The notes beneath the pieces are model-generated. The model had not been told where the DNA came from and searched no databases. It saw only the letters and a list, made by a program, of their open reading frames with translations. A program made the position numbers and the translations under genes. From NCBI GenBank assembly GCA_004524595.1, contig SDOA01000104.1:1-14541 (forward strand): 14,541 nt of DNA. Reading direction: 5' to 3'. Positions 1 through 6,222 of this stretch are shown here, in pieces. The DNA is from Candidatus Thorarchaeota archaeon (GTDB taxonomy: Archaea > Asgardarchaeota > Thorarchaeia > Thorarchaeales > Thorarchaeaceae). How positions within the stretch are numbered: position 1 is the first letter of the stretch; the number at the start of each line of letters is the position of its first letter.

Positions 1-2
1 GG

Positions 3-57
3 TGTCCAATATTGGACATCCTATATATACACTTAAATGTATCGGACATCCAATATT
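3..57 (+). promoter_or_regulatory. Promoter with flanking operator repeats of the PadR-type gene
   Basis: Bases 3-18 form a perfect 16-base palindrome, TGTCCAATATTGGACA. The octamer GGACATCC occurs at 14-21 and again at 44-51, and TCCAATATT occurs at 5-13 and again at 49-57. A TATA box (tatatata) lies at 22-29 between the two repeat copies. With the usual archaeal spacing of about 25 bases the transcript would start near 52, about ten bases before the ATG at 63. The layout, with one site on the BRE side and one near the start point, is that of a repressor operator. Control by the adjacent PadR-type protein is inferred. Confidence 0.72.
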
Positions 58-62
58 AAGAT

Positions 63-434
63 ATGAAAGAGTCCACAGACACAGTTTCATGTTGTCCACC
101 AGATTGCTGTGATATGAGAGGACTTCTTACTTTTCAGATACTTTGGGAATTAGACAAGGAAGAGCTTAACGGTCAAGAGATAGCTAAGAAGATTGCAAAG
201 AGAAGAGGGACAAAACCTACCCCCGGTACGATCTATCCCGCCCTTAAGGAACTCAAGAAGGAGAAACTAATTAAAGGAAGAAAAGATGGTCGACAGGTTG
301 TTTATCGTCTCACAGAAGAAGGGAAGAAAGGATTACTGGAAGCTTCAAGATATTTCCTACAAGCTTTTGGTGATATTGCAGAGGACGTTAAAATCAAAAT
401 CATTGTAGTCAACGATGATGATTGTTGTTGCTGA
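63..434 (+). CDS. PadR-family winged-helix transcriptional regulator, cysteine-rich termini
   Basis: This 123-residue protein is a DNA-binding regulator of the PadR type. The winged helix covers about residues 18-95 and contains the family segment GTKPTPGTIYPALKEL (49-64), with the wing around 70-84. PadR proteins usually bind palindromic operators as dimers and are released by a ligand. All seven cysteines lie outside the winged helix: C10, C11, C15 and C16 in an N-terminal CCPPDCC cluster, and C121-C123 as a terminal CCC after three aspartates. This suggests binding of a soft metal or metalloid, or thiol redox sensing; the ligand is an inference. The gene follows its own TATA box and operator-like palindromes, so autoregulation is likely. 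No transporter or detoxification gene lies next to it here; a target could lie outside the window to the left. Confidence 0.85.
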   Translation: MKESTDTVSCCPPDCCDMRGLLTFQILWELDKEELNGQEIAKKIAKRRGTKPTPGTIYPALKELKKEKLIKGRKDGRQVVYRLTEEGKKGLLEASRYFLQAFGDIAEDVKIKIIVVNDDDCCC

Positions 435-469
435 TTTTTCCCGCACTATTGCTCACATTTAAAAGGCGT

Positions 470-509
470 TTTATATAAAGTTCTCTTATTCCTTATATAG
501 TTTATAAGG
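470..509 (+). promoter_or_regulatory. TBP gene promoter and leader inverted repeat
   Basis: A strong TATA box (tttatataaag, 470-480) follows a purine-rich BRE-like stretch (aaaaggcg). A transcript would start near 500. At that point lies an inverted repeat, CCTTATA (491-497) and TATAAGG (503-509), separated by five bases and itself TATA-like. GGAG at 523-526 is a plausible ribosome binding site nine bases before the ATG. The inverted repeat could be a repressor site, or a second TBP-binding site allowing autoregulation; the latter is inference. Confidence 0.6.
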
Positions 510-535
510 CGAGAGAACAGGCGGAGATACATTAC

Positions 536-1147
536 ATGCCACGTCCAGAACCAAAAACTAAGATTGAGAATGTTGTCGCTTCAGTTGTGCTGAACCAGCG
601 ATTGGACCTTGATGAGATTGCAGCAACCATGCCAAACGTAGAATTTGACCCCGAGCAATTCCCAGGTCTTGTATACCGATTGAAGAAACCAAAGACTGCC
701 ACGCTAATTTTTAACTCAGGCAAAATGGTATGTACTGGTGCCAAGAGTGAAAAAGAGGCGAAACGTGCAGTTCACAAGATTGTGAAGAATATCAAGGAAG
801 CAGGAATATCAATCACTGGAAAACCTGAGATTATTGTACAGAACATTGTTGCAAGCGCAAGCCTAGGAGCCGAACTGAACCTTGAACTTGCAGCCATGAA
901 GCTTGAAAACACTCTCTATGAACCTGAACAATTCCCTGGTCTCATCTACAGAATGAGAGATCCTAAGGTTGTTATCCTTCTATTCGGTTCAGGGAAACTC
1001 GTCATCACTGGTGCCAAATTCGAACCACAGATCGATGAAGCCGCATTGAAGGTGATGGACCGACTTCTTGAATTGGGAGTGATGCGTATACCAGAAGGCG
1101 AAGACTGGGGACAAGCATCCTACGAAGACGATGATGAAGACTGGTAA
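536..1147 (+). CDS. tbp: TATA-box binding protein (TBP)
   Basis: General transcription factor that binds and bends the TATA box and, with TFB, recruits archaeal RNA polymerase. The 203 residues hold the two direct repeats of the saddle fold, about 8-92 and 99-183. Each has QFPGL (41-45 and 132-136) and an F-x-SGK strand (59-63 and 150-154). The four phenylalanines that intercalate in DNA in known TBPs appear to be present as F42, F59, F133 and F150. The C-terminus is a strongly acidic tail (about 188-203) ending in EDDDEDW; acidic tails of this kind occur in many archaeal TBPs. The start is ATG with GGAG nine bases upstream. The gene has its own promoter and is followed by a hairpin and T-run, so it is probably transcribed alone. 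An archaeal source follows directly from this gene. Confidence 0.97.
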   Translation: MPRPEPKTKIENVVASVVLNQRLDLDEIAATMPNVEFDPEQFPGLVYRLKKPKTATLIFNSGKMVCTGAKSEKEAKRAVHKIVKNIKEAGISITGKPEIIVQNIVASASLGAELNLELAAMKLENTLYEPEQFPGLIYRMRDPKVVILLFGSGKLVITGAKFEPQIDEAALKVMDRLLELGVMRIPEGEDWGQASYEDDDEDW

Positions 1148-1156
1148 ACAAAAAAT

Positions 1157-1198
1157 GGTTCCTATAGAAGCTTCTAATGGGAACCGGTATTTCTTTTT
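1157..1198 (+). terminator. Hairpin plus T-run after the TBP gene
   Basis: GGTTCC (1157-1162) pairs with GGAACC (1180-1185). Inside it the perfect palindrome AGAAGCTTCT (1166-1175) can extend the stem. The T-rich tract ttcttttt (1191-1198) follows. Archaeal RNA polymerase terminates at T-runs, so this is a good candidate end for the TBP transcript. Confidence 0.65.
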
Positions 1199-1248
1199 AA
1201 TACAATGACAATATCTATGAAATCCTATTATCATAGTAAATAAAAGGT

Positions 1249-1386
1249 AGGAGAGCCCGAGTTTGGAATGGAGGGGTGTTCCATGACCTCGGGATCTCCT
1301 TGCGCTCAATTAAAGCAATTTTGCCGTGCGGAATTTGAGGACGCCGGGGAGAGTAGGTTCGACAAAGCATACTGCTTCTTTTGAAC
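1249..1386. other. Three consecutive hairpins in non-coding DNA (ncRNA or 3'-end structure)
   Basis: The stretch 1199-1390 has no convincing gene on either strand but is unusually structured and locally GC-rich. Hairpin 1: AGGAGA (1249-1254) pairs with 1295-1300, CCCGAG (1256-1261) with 1288-1293, and TGGAA (1264-1268) with 1279-1283. This gives 17 pairs interrupted by a G-A mismatch and a small internal loop. Hairpin 2: GCG (1302-1304) pairs with 1342-1344 and CTCAA (1305-1309) with 1335-1339, with a small inner stem. Hairpin 3: GTTC (1357-1360) pairs with 1383-1386 and AAGCA (1365-1369) with 1373-1377. Read on the minus strand, hairpin 1 is followed by ccttttattt, so it could instead terminate the minus-strand gene ending at 1391. 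I recognise no known RNA family. Confidence 0.45.
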
Positions 1387-1390
1387 GGAA

Positions 1391-1702
1391 TCATTGATGG
1401 AGAACATTTGTGAGTGATAACGGGCTGCGTCTGATGGGCTCCCAATTATCTAACAAACCTGATTTTGATAGCAGGTAGTAGAATTTGGAAGATCTGAAAC
1501 AGGACTCACAGGGACTTGATTTCCAATAGTAGTATTTGCTATAATTGTGGCTACAATTGTGGCATTCTTTTAAGATATGTTTCATGATTGGTTTGTTGTG
1601 GTCTTTGATGTAACGCAAAAATTTGCGCTGTCTAAGATGAATTGTGAATCCATTCTTTTCTTCCATTGGCATGATATAAGAAATATCATTTACAGCAGCC
1701 AT
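1391..1702 (-). CDS. Putative small Cys4 zinc-knuckle-like protein
   Basis: I do not recognise a named family. The frame from ATG 1702 encodes 103 residues. Its centre has a C-x2-C-x14-C-x2-C pattern, with CHNCSH, then PCESC, then LLDNWEP. This C-x2-C...P-C-x2-C...DNWEP arrangement resembles small zinc-binding proteins of phages and prokaryotes, from memory and unverified. A 12-base near-perfect tandem repeat (1540-1563) lies in frame and encodes HNCS then HNYS at the first knuckle. Start choice is uncertain: GTG at 1711 and ATGs at 1672 and 1666 are alternatives, and none has a clear ribosome binding site. It is divergent from the ribbon-helix-helix gene and shares the GTATAC array with it. 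A chance reading frame cannot be excluded. Confidence 0.42.
   Translation of the reverse strand: MAAVNDISYIMPMEEKNGFTIHLRQRKFLRYIKDHNKPIMKHILKECHNCSHNYSKYYYWKSSPCESCFRSSKFYYLLSKSGLLDNWEPIRRSPLSLTNVLHQ
1540..1563. repeat. 12-base tandem repeat, two copies
   Basis: The copies tataattgtggc (1540-1551) and tacaattgtggc (1552-1563) match at 11 of 12 positions. The unit is a multiple of three and on the minus strand duplicates four codons of the putative Cys4 protein. Confidence 0.7.
1671..1689. repeat. Inverted repeat ATGATAT / ATATCAT
   Basis: Seven-base arms (1671-1677 and 1683-1689) are separated by five bases. It lies within or just after the alternative minus-strand starts, so it could be a regulatory site or hairpin near the beginning of the Cys4 gene. 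A second palindrome, CGCAAA-AA-TTTGCG, lies further into the same gene at 1614-1627. Confidence 0.4.
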
Positions 1703-1743
1703 GTATACCACTGTATACTATTCGTATACGAACGGTTATATAC
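1703..1743. promoter_or_regulatory. Phased GTATAC operator array and promoter of the ribbon-helix-helix gene
   Basis: Three perfect GTATAC palindromes start at 1703, 1713 and 1724. The spacing of 10 and 11 bases places them on the same face of the helix. A TATA box (ttatata) lies at 1736-1741, right after the array. Plus-strand transcription would start near 1766, ahead of the ATG at 1790. Read on the minus strand the same region offers gtatataa, so the element may be bidirectional. Ribbon-helix-helix repressors bind short palindromes as adjacent dimers, so the encoded 45-residue protein is the obvious candidate ligand (inference). Confidence 0.68.
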
Positions 1744-1789
1744 TTGTCGATATTACAATGGTCAGTTAAAAACAGAAAGGAATGGCAAT

Positions 1790-1927
1790 ATGACAGATAC
1801 AATGGTTCGAGTGCCAAAAGCACTTCAGGAGAGATTTGAAAAACTTGAGGTGCGAGATTCATGGAAATCATTCCCCGCATTTGTCAGAGAAGCAATACGA
1901 CAAGCTCTTGAAAAATACGAGAAATGA
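1790..1927 (+). CDS. Ribbon-helix-helix (CopG/Arc-type) DNA-binding protein
   Basis: A 45-residue protein with the complete minimal ribbon-helix-helix fold. It has a short beta strand (TMVRVPKAL, about 4-12), helix A (about 11-22), and helix B beginning at the SFPAFVREAIR turn (about 27-42). Such proteins dimerise through the strand, which inserts in the major groove, and act as autorepressors, plasmid copy-control proteins or antitoxins. The ATG at 1790 is chosen because AAAGG (1776-1780) precedes it by nine bases and the strand begins right after it; a longer in-frame extension upstream has no fold. Three phased GTATAC sites lie just upstream. Its stop overlaps the start of a 66-codon frame (ATGA). 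Confidence 0.8.
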   Translation: MTDTMVRVPKALQERFEKLEVRDSWKSFPAFVREAIRQALEKYEK

Positions 1928-2124
1928 TATTCGAATATGCTGAACACATTTTCTTAATTACAATCAATGGTACAGAATCATATTATTATTTCTCCCGCTC
2001 CATTATTACATATCTAACTCATTTCATCTCTGAAGTCAATCCTTTAGAACAATTGTTGCAAGGTGAGCTAAATATATTTCTTAGTGAATATTTTCGAATT
2101 GATATAAGCCTGACACTAGAATAG
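1924..2124 (+). CDS. Hypothetical 66-residue protein, translationally overlapping the RHH gene
   Basis: I do not recognise this frame. It begins in the ATGA overlap with the stop of the ribbon-helix-helix gene, the usual sign of translational coupling. It ends nine bases inside the convergent protease gene. The predicted protein is rich in Ile, Leu, Phe and Tyr, with YYYFSRSIITYLTHFI near residues 20-35 and alternating acidic positions in the C-terminal half. It has no recognisable domain and no convincing signal peptide. Its place after a tiny RHH protein is where a toxin would sit in an antitoxin-toxin pair. AT-rich DNA yields such frames by chance, so both its existence and its role are uncertain. 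Confidence 0.3.
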   Translation: MIFEYAEHIFLITINGTESYYYFSRSIITYLTHFISEVNPLEQLLQGELNIFLSEYFRIDISLTLE

Positions 2125-3288
2125 ACTAAACATCTGCCAAAGTGGCGGAATACAGATTACTAGAATTATCATCGAAATTATGAAGAGGGCAATTCTACCC
2201 CTAGAAATTTTCACTGTATCATTAAGTGGTCCAGGATGCTCTCCACCAGACGACAATGCAAGTATTAGAATCGCCATCAAATAGTATCCAATAAGTAGCA
2301 TGATTATGATGCCAATCCATCCAATCTGCTTGTGCCTTTTTGAACTAACTATTGCTCGCAGAGCGTGTCCTCCATCAAGCTGTCCAATTGGAAAGAGATT
2401 GAGGGCGGTCACGAGCATTCCAACCCATGCGGCAAATGCAATGGGATGAAGGTAGATTGTTCCTCCTGCCGGAATTAAATCAATGAAAAGCAATTCCATA
2501 ATAACAAAAAGATAAGGTACTGGTAGAGAACCGGATTGAGCGGGGAAAGCTTGATCAATTGCAATCAGCTGCTCAGCAGTCACTGGCACAGACATAAAAA
2601 ATCCTACAACAAGGACCACAAGAGTCACAGCAAATCCAGCGAGAGGACCCGCGAGACCCATATCGATGAGATCACGCCTTGAGGTTGGAGGGCTTTTCTG
2701 TGAAATGAACGCTCCAAAGGTTCCACCTATTTGTGGTAGACCTGGTAGGAAATATGGTAAAGAGGCTTCGATTCCGAGATGCTGACTCATTTTATAATGC
2801 CCCATCTCATGACAAAAGATTATTCCCATGAGTGCTAGGATAAATGTTAGAGTCACAAAAGCAATATTCCATGCAGTATAACCTGAGGGATAGAACAATG
2901 AAAGAAAGACTGGACTAGTTGCCTGCAAGAATCCTCCGAGTGCAATACTTGCGAGAGTGGCAATGAATAAGGCATAGTTAATCTTTTTGTTACTGGGTGA
3001 TGACTCTTGTTTTCTAACAAATCTAAGAATGTACTCCCCTTCAGTTTCATTTCTCCAACGAACAACAGGCCAGAGCTTTAATCGATCTGTTTCTTTTTTC
3101 AATTCTTTAAAGACTGCGTCTTGCTGTTCATTACTGGGTACGACTCCACCAGGCCACTGCACAACAAAAGTGGGCATCCCATATTCTAGAACGCTCATCT
3201 TTATCTCGAACTTGCCAGCCAGAATCTCATTGAGCTCTGCAAAGGTCGGATATGTAATAATGCTATTCTGCTCATGTTCAAAGGCCAA
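2116..3288 (-). CDS. M50-family (site-2 protease) intramembrane zinc metalloprotease
   Basis: Multi-pass membrane protease that cuts membrane-embedded substrates using zinc. It has 390 residues: a soluble N-terminal part (1-103), then about seven hydrophobic segments from 104 on. The zinc-binding HEMGH is at 160-164. The third ligand is expected in NLFPIGQLDGGH (297-308, Asp304), a variant of the S2P NPDG motif, and GLAGPLAGF (211-219) is another family hallmark. This layout resembles long archaeal and cyanobacterial M50 proteases of the EGY1 kind. The start is TTG at 3288 with GGAG (minus strand, 3301-3298) nine bases upstream; a closer ATG at 3295 is out of frame and stops after five codons. 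A TATA-like TTATAATG (3344-3337 on the minus strand) could drive it separately from the upstream oxidoreductase. The substrate is unknown. Confidence 0.92.
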   Translation of the reverse strand: MAFEHEQNSIITYPTFAELNEILAGKFEIKMSVLEYGMPTFVVQWPGGVVPSNEQQDAVFKELKKETDRLKLWPVVRWRNETEGEYILRFVRKQESSPSNKKINYALFIATLASIALGGFLQATSPVFLSLFYPSGYTAWNIAFVTLTFILALMGIIFCHEMGHYKMSQHLGIEASLPYFLPGLPQIGGTFGAFISQKSPPTSRRDLIDMGLAGPLAGFAVTLVVLVVGFFMSVPVTAEQLIAIDQAFPAQSGSLPVPYLFVIMELLFIDLIPAGGTIYLHPIAFAAWVGMLVTALNLFPIGQLDGGHALRAIVSSKRHKQIGWIGIIIMLLIGYYLMAILILALSSGGEHPGPLNDTVKISRGRIALFIISMIILVICIPPLWQMFSLF

Positions 3289-3336
3289 TAATCATATCTC
3301 CAACAATTCAGGTATAAGGTGACATTTCATTTGAAG

Positions 3337-3344
3337 CATTATAA
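3337..3344 (-). promoter_or_regulatory. TATA-like promoter of the M50 protease gene
   Basis: TTATAATG on the minus strand, about 50 bases before the TTG start. A transcript start near 3314 would leave a short leader carrying the GGAG ribosome binding site at 3301-3298. A second TATA-like match, CCTTATACC, lies closer at about 3311-3319. Confidence 0.4.
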
Positions 3345-3405
3345 GAATTCTCTCTGATGCAAAGATATGTATTAGTATAATTGGACAACAGAGAAGTAGG
3401 TTATT

Positions 3406-5319
3406 CTATAAATCAAATACACTAGCAAATTCGAATGCACTATGAATCGTATCTAACAAATTCATAGGCTTATTCACTGTTCCAATTGATTCGAATCTCA
3501 AACCTTTCTTTTGAAGTTGCTTTATCATTCTATCTCTAGGTTGGGGTCGGGTGGCTAACACAACAATATCAGCAGTGACATGATAATACTTGTTATCTTG
3601 GATGACTGTCAAATGTTTTTCTTCCACTTGTACAACTTCTGCATTCAAATTAGTCTGAATATTCCTATCCTTGAGCGCTTTAAGAATAATCCATCGTGTT
3701 GTCCTGCCCAAGTCGCTGCCTAATGCTTCATCTGCATCAATGATCTGGACTGATTTGGCTCGAGAAGACAAGTAGAGAGCTGTATAACAGCCCAATGCTC
3801 TACCCCCTATTATTACAACATCATCGAGCTTCTCTAGTTCGAGTGATAAGACATCATATGCACTTGTTACATGCGATTCTTCAATTCCATCAATTGGGGG
3901 TGCTCCAGCAATAGTCCCAGTTGCGCAAATAGTACAATCAAAACCTTCTGCTGAAATTGTTGTGGAGTTCGTAAGAGTGCTGAGTCGTATATCAACTCCA
4001 ACACTGCGTAGCTCACGTTCCATATAAGTAACATATGCAGCAAACTCTCCTCTTCCAGGTATTTTTGCTGCTAAATTCAATAGTCCTCCCAATCGAGGTT
4101 TTTCTTCAAACAGAGTCACACGATACCCTCGCATTGCAAGTATTCGTGCAGCCTCCATACCAGCAGGTCCTCCACCAACAACAGCTATCTTTCCCTTACT
4201 CTTTGATCCTAACATTCTCTCTGTTTCATATCCAGCAAAGGGATTAATTGAACAAATAACTGGCTCTATCATGAAAACTCGATCAAGACATCCCTGATTA
4301 CAGGCAATACATGGACGAATCAGATGCTTCTTGCCTTCTCTTGCTTTTGCAGGAAACTGAGGATCTGTAATTAAACCTCTAGACATCCCAATCAACTGGA
4401 CCTTATTGCGAGAGAGGATATGTTCCGCTATTGAAACACTATTAATTCGATTGCAGGCGATAACAGGAATGTCAACAACATCAGCAATATTTTCCGCAAG
4501 GTATGAATAGTGGCCACGAGGAACATCCATAGTAATTTGTGGAACACGGGTTTCATGCCAACCTCCAGTCACATTTAGACAGTCAACACCTGCATGAACA
4601 AATTGTGGTGCAAGAATTTTATTATCTTCAAGGGTTAGACCATCAGGTACAAAATCTTCGCCACTCATTCTATATAAAATAGGAAATCTAGAACCTACAG
4701 ATGTTCTCACACTTTTTATGATCTGAATTGGGAAACGAGCACGTTTGCCAAAATCGCCTCCATATTCATCATTTCTCTGATTAGTAAGAGATGCCAAAAA
4801 TTGATTAATGATATAGCCGGCTGAACCCAGAATTTCAACAGCATCAAAACCAGCATCCTTTGCCCTCTGTGCAGCTTTTCCAAAATTCTCAATAGTTTGA
4901 CGAACTTCCTCAGTAGTTAGCTCTCTAGACGATTCATGAGTTAATCTGCATTTTACTGCTGATGCAGAAACAGCTTTTTCACCCAGAATGAGTGAATGAG
5001 CATATCGTCCAGCATGATAGAGTTGAGCCCCAACTGGAACATTATAGGAATGAATCATATCAGTTAGTTTTTTGAGACCTTCAATATGCTCATCTCGTGA
5101 GATTCCAATCATCGTTGGTGAACTCATTCCAAGATGCTCGGTATAACAACCACCGATTATAATTAGACCCGGTCTGTATTTGGCACGTTCCTGATAAAAA
5201 GAGAGCAACCTATCAGTTACCATACCATCTTCGCCACAGTATCCAAGGTGGGTTGCCAACATTACTAACCTATTTTCCAAATTTAATTCTCTTATGGATA
5301 CTGGCTCAAACAGTTTCAT
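3406..5319 (-). CDS. 2,4-dienoyl-CoA reductase-like NADH:flavin oxidoreductase (FMN, 4Fe-4S, FAD)
   Basis: Old-yellow-enzyme-type reductase of an activated C=C bond, 637 residues. The N-terminal FMN TIM barrel (about 1-330) has QLYHAGRYAH (99-108), GYIINQFL (168-175) and NDEYGG (183-188). A C-x2-C-x3-C-x11-C cluster at C337, C340, C344 and C356 matches the 4Fe-4S site of FadH-type reductases. Next comes a Rossmann dinucleotide domain with VVGGGPAGMEAA (380-391) and a second nucleotide-binding segment with VVIIGGRALG (501-510). Length and order match 2,4-dienoyl-CoA reductase, trimethylamine dehydrogenase and enoate reductase relatives; the substrate cannot be told from sequence. The ATG at 5319 is preferred because GAGGG lies six bases upstream; the in-frame TTG at 5325 abuts the SD. 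It follows the hydrolase gene by nine bases, with its SD overlapping that stop codon, so the two are co-translated. Confidence 0.93.
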   Translation of the reverse strand: MKLFEPVSIRELNLENRLVMLATHLGYCGEDGMVTDRLLSFYQERAKYRPGLIIIGGCYTEHLGMSSPTMIGISRDEHIEGLKKLTDMIHSYNVPVGAQLYHAGRYAHSLILGEKAVSASAVKCRLTHESSRELTTEEVRQTIENFGKAAQRAKDAGFDAVEILGSAGYIINQFLASLTNQRNDEYGGDFGKRARFPIQIIKSVRTSVGSRFPILYRMSGEDFVPDGLTLEDNKILAPQFVHAGVDCLNVTGGWHETRVPQITMDVPRGHYSYLAENIADVVDIPVIACNRINSVSIAEHILSRNKVQLIGMSRGLITDPQFPAKAREGKKHLIRPCIACNQGCLDRVFMIEPVICSINPFAGYETERMLGSKSKGKIAVVGGGPAGMEAARILAMRGYRVTLFEEKPRLGGLLNLAAKIPGRGEFAAYVTYMERELRSVGVDIRLSTLTNSTTISAEGFDCTICATGTIAGAPPIDGIEESHVTSAYDVLSLELEKLDDVVIIGGRALGCYTALYLSSRAKSVQIIDADEALGSDLGRTTRWIILKALKDRNIQTNLNAEVVQVEEKHLTVIQDNKYYHVTADIVVLATRPQPRDRMIKQLQKKGLRFESIGTVNKPMNLLDTIHSAFEFASVFDL

Positions 5320-5328
5320 AAACAACCC

Positions 5329-6168
5329 TCAGGCGTAAAAATTGAACCAATGCTCGATGGTGACCGGTCCGAACCTATCAAAGCCGTCTTTTAGCGCTCC
5401 AGGTATCATCTCGCGGTCAATAAATGATTGGACAGATAGTCCTATCTTGACAGCATCCTTTACATTTTGTCTGAGCTCGGAAAGCGCTTCAGTATATTTC
5501 TCAAGGTCGTGATGATTGCAGATAGGACCATGACCAGGGATAATTGTCTTATATCCAAAAGCATGGATTTCCTCAAGTGCGAGAATCCAGCGATCGGGGT
5601 CGCATGTATTATCACCACCATACGGAAATTGTCCGCTAAAGATCAAATCTCCTACAAAGACAACATCACAATCCTCGAATATGACAATTGATGAACCAGA
5701 AGTATGTCCACCCATCAACTTGGCAGTGACTTGTTTATGATCTCCAATACTGATAGAATCATCAAATGTGATATCAGGCAATCTGACTAGAAGAGTCTGA
5801 AGTGATTCCCATAAGTCAGGTCGTTCTTCTCTCACTGAGAAATATCGTTCTAAAATGACATTGCTTTTCCATTCATGCTCTAAATTGATTCTGCACCGTT
5901 TATACATTGGTTCTGAGGAGATTAGTAGAACCGGTTCAAATGCTTGGGCACCGAATACATGATCACTATGCGAATGAGTGAATATTAATTTCTTAATTGG
6001 TAATCCTGTTTCTGATTCTAGAAAGTCCCTAGTTTCCCTGCTCTTTCTATGGACCATCCCTGCATCTATCATGAGAACTTCATCATCCATAGCAATGGCT
6101 CCATGATTACCTCCATTGGTTCCATCTGTATCTACGTATATGCTATCGAAGAGCTTTCTTAGAGCCAT
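5329..6168 (-). CDS. Metallo-beta-lactamase-fold hydrolase
   Basis: Binuclear-metal hydrolase of the glyoxalase II/lactamase superfamily, 279 residues from the ATG at 6168. The ligand set is complete: THSHSDH (H65, H67, D69, H70), H155 in GGHTSG, D174 in FVGDLIFSG and H213 in IIPGHGP. The C-terminal region (about 220-279) is helical and could shape a specific substrate pocket. The superfamily hydrolyses thioesters, lactones, phosphodiesters and other esters, and the real substrate is unknown. Start choice: GGAG lies nine bases before the ATG at 6168; TTG at 6207 and ATGs at 6189 and 6183 are in frame but lack a good SD. It sits between a radical SAM gene and the dienoyl-CoA reductase-like gene in one tight unit, which suggests a shared pathway, perhaps with a CoA thioester (inference). 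Confidence 0.9.
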   Translation of the reverse strand: MALRKLFDSIYVDTDGTNGGNHGAIAMDDEVLMIDAGMVHRKSRETRDFLESETGLPIKKLIFTHSHSDHVFGAQAFEPVLLISSEPMYKRCRINLEHEWKSNVILERYFSVREERPDLWESLQTLLVRLPDITFDDSISIGDHKQVTAKLMGGHTSGSSIVIFEDCDVVFVGDLIFSGQFPYGGDNTCDPDRWILALEEIHAFGYKTIIPGHGPICNHHDLEKYTEALSELRQNVKDAVKIGLSVQSFIDREMIPGALKDGFDRFGPVTIEHWFNFYA

Positions 6169-6222
6169 ATCTAAATACTCCATGCTCATACAGATATAGT
6201 TGTCCAAAAGTTGTGGAAATCA

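Noticed and set aside
989..1309. Minus-strand reading frame antisense to the TBP gene
   Set aside because: Mostly the mirror of a strongly conserved gene; no recognisable domain.
1351..1386. tRNA T-arm (ggttcgac)
   Set aside because: No matching acceptor, D or anticodon stems and no flanking T-stem; the bases form a different hairpin.
1220..1450. Archaeal RNase P RNA or SRP RNA
   Set aside because: The stretch is structured, and GC-rich segments at 1254-1259 and 1421-1426 or 1436-1441 could pair, but I cannot find the conserved ACAGAA or GAGGAAAGUC elements of RNase P RNA or the GGAAGGAGCAGC-like SRP helix 8 core.
1411..1465. C/D-box guide RNA (GTGATAA and CTGA matches)
   Set aside because: The boxes are imperfect, overlap each other and lie inside the putative Cys4 gene; such short motifs occur by chance.
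1577..1789. N-terminal extension of the ribbon-helix-helix protein
   Set aside because: The upstream in-frame codons cover the promoter and GTATAC array and show no fold; the ATG at 1790 has an SD and fits the family length.
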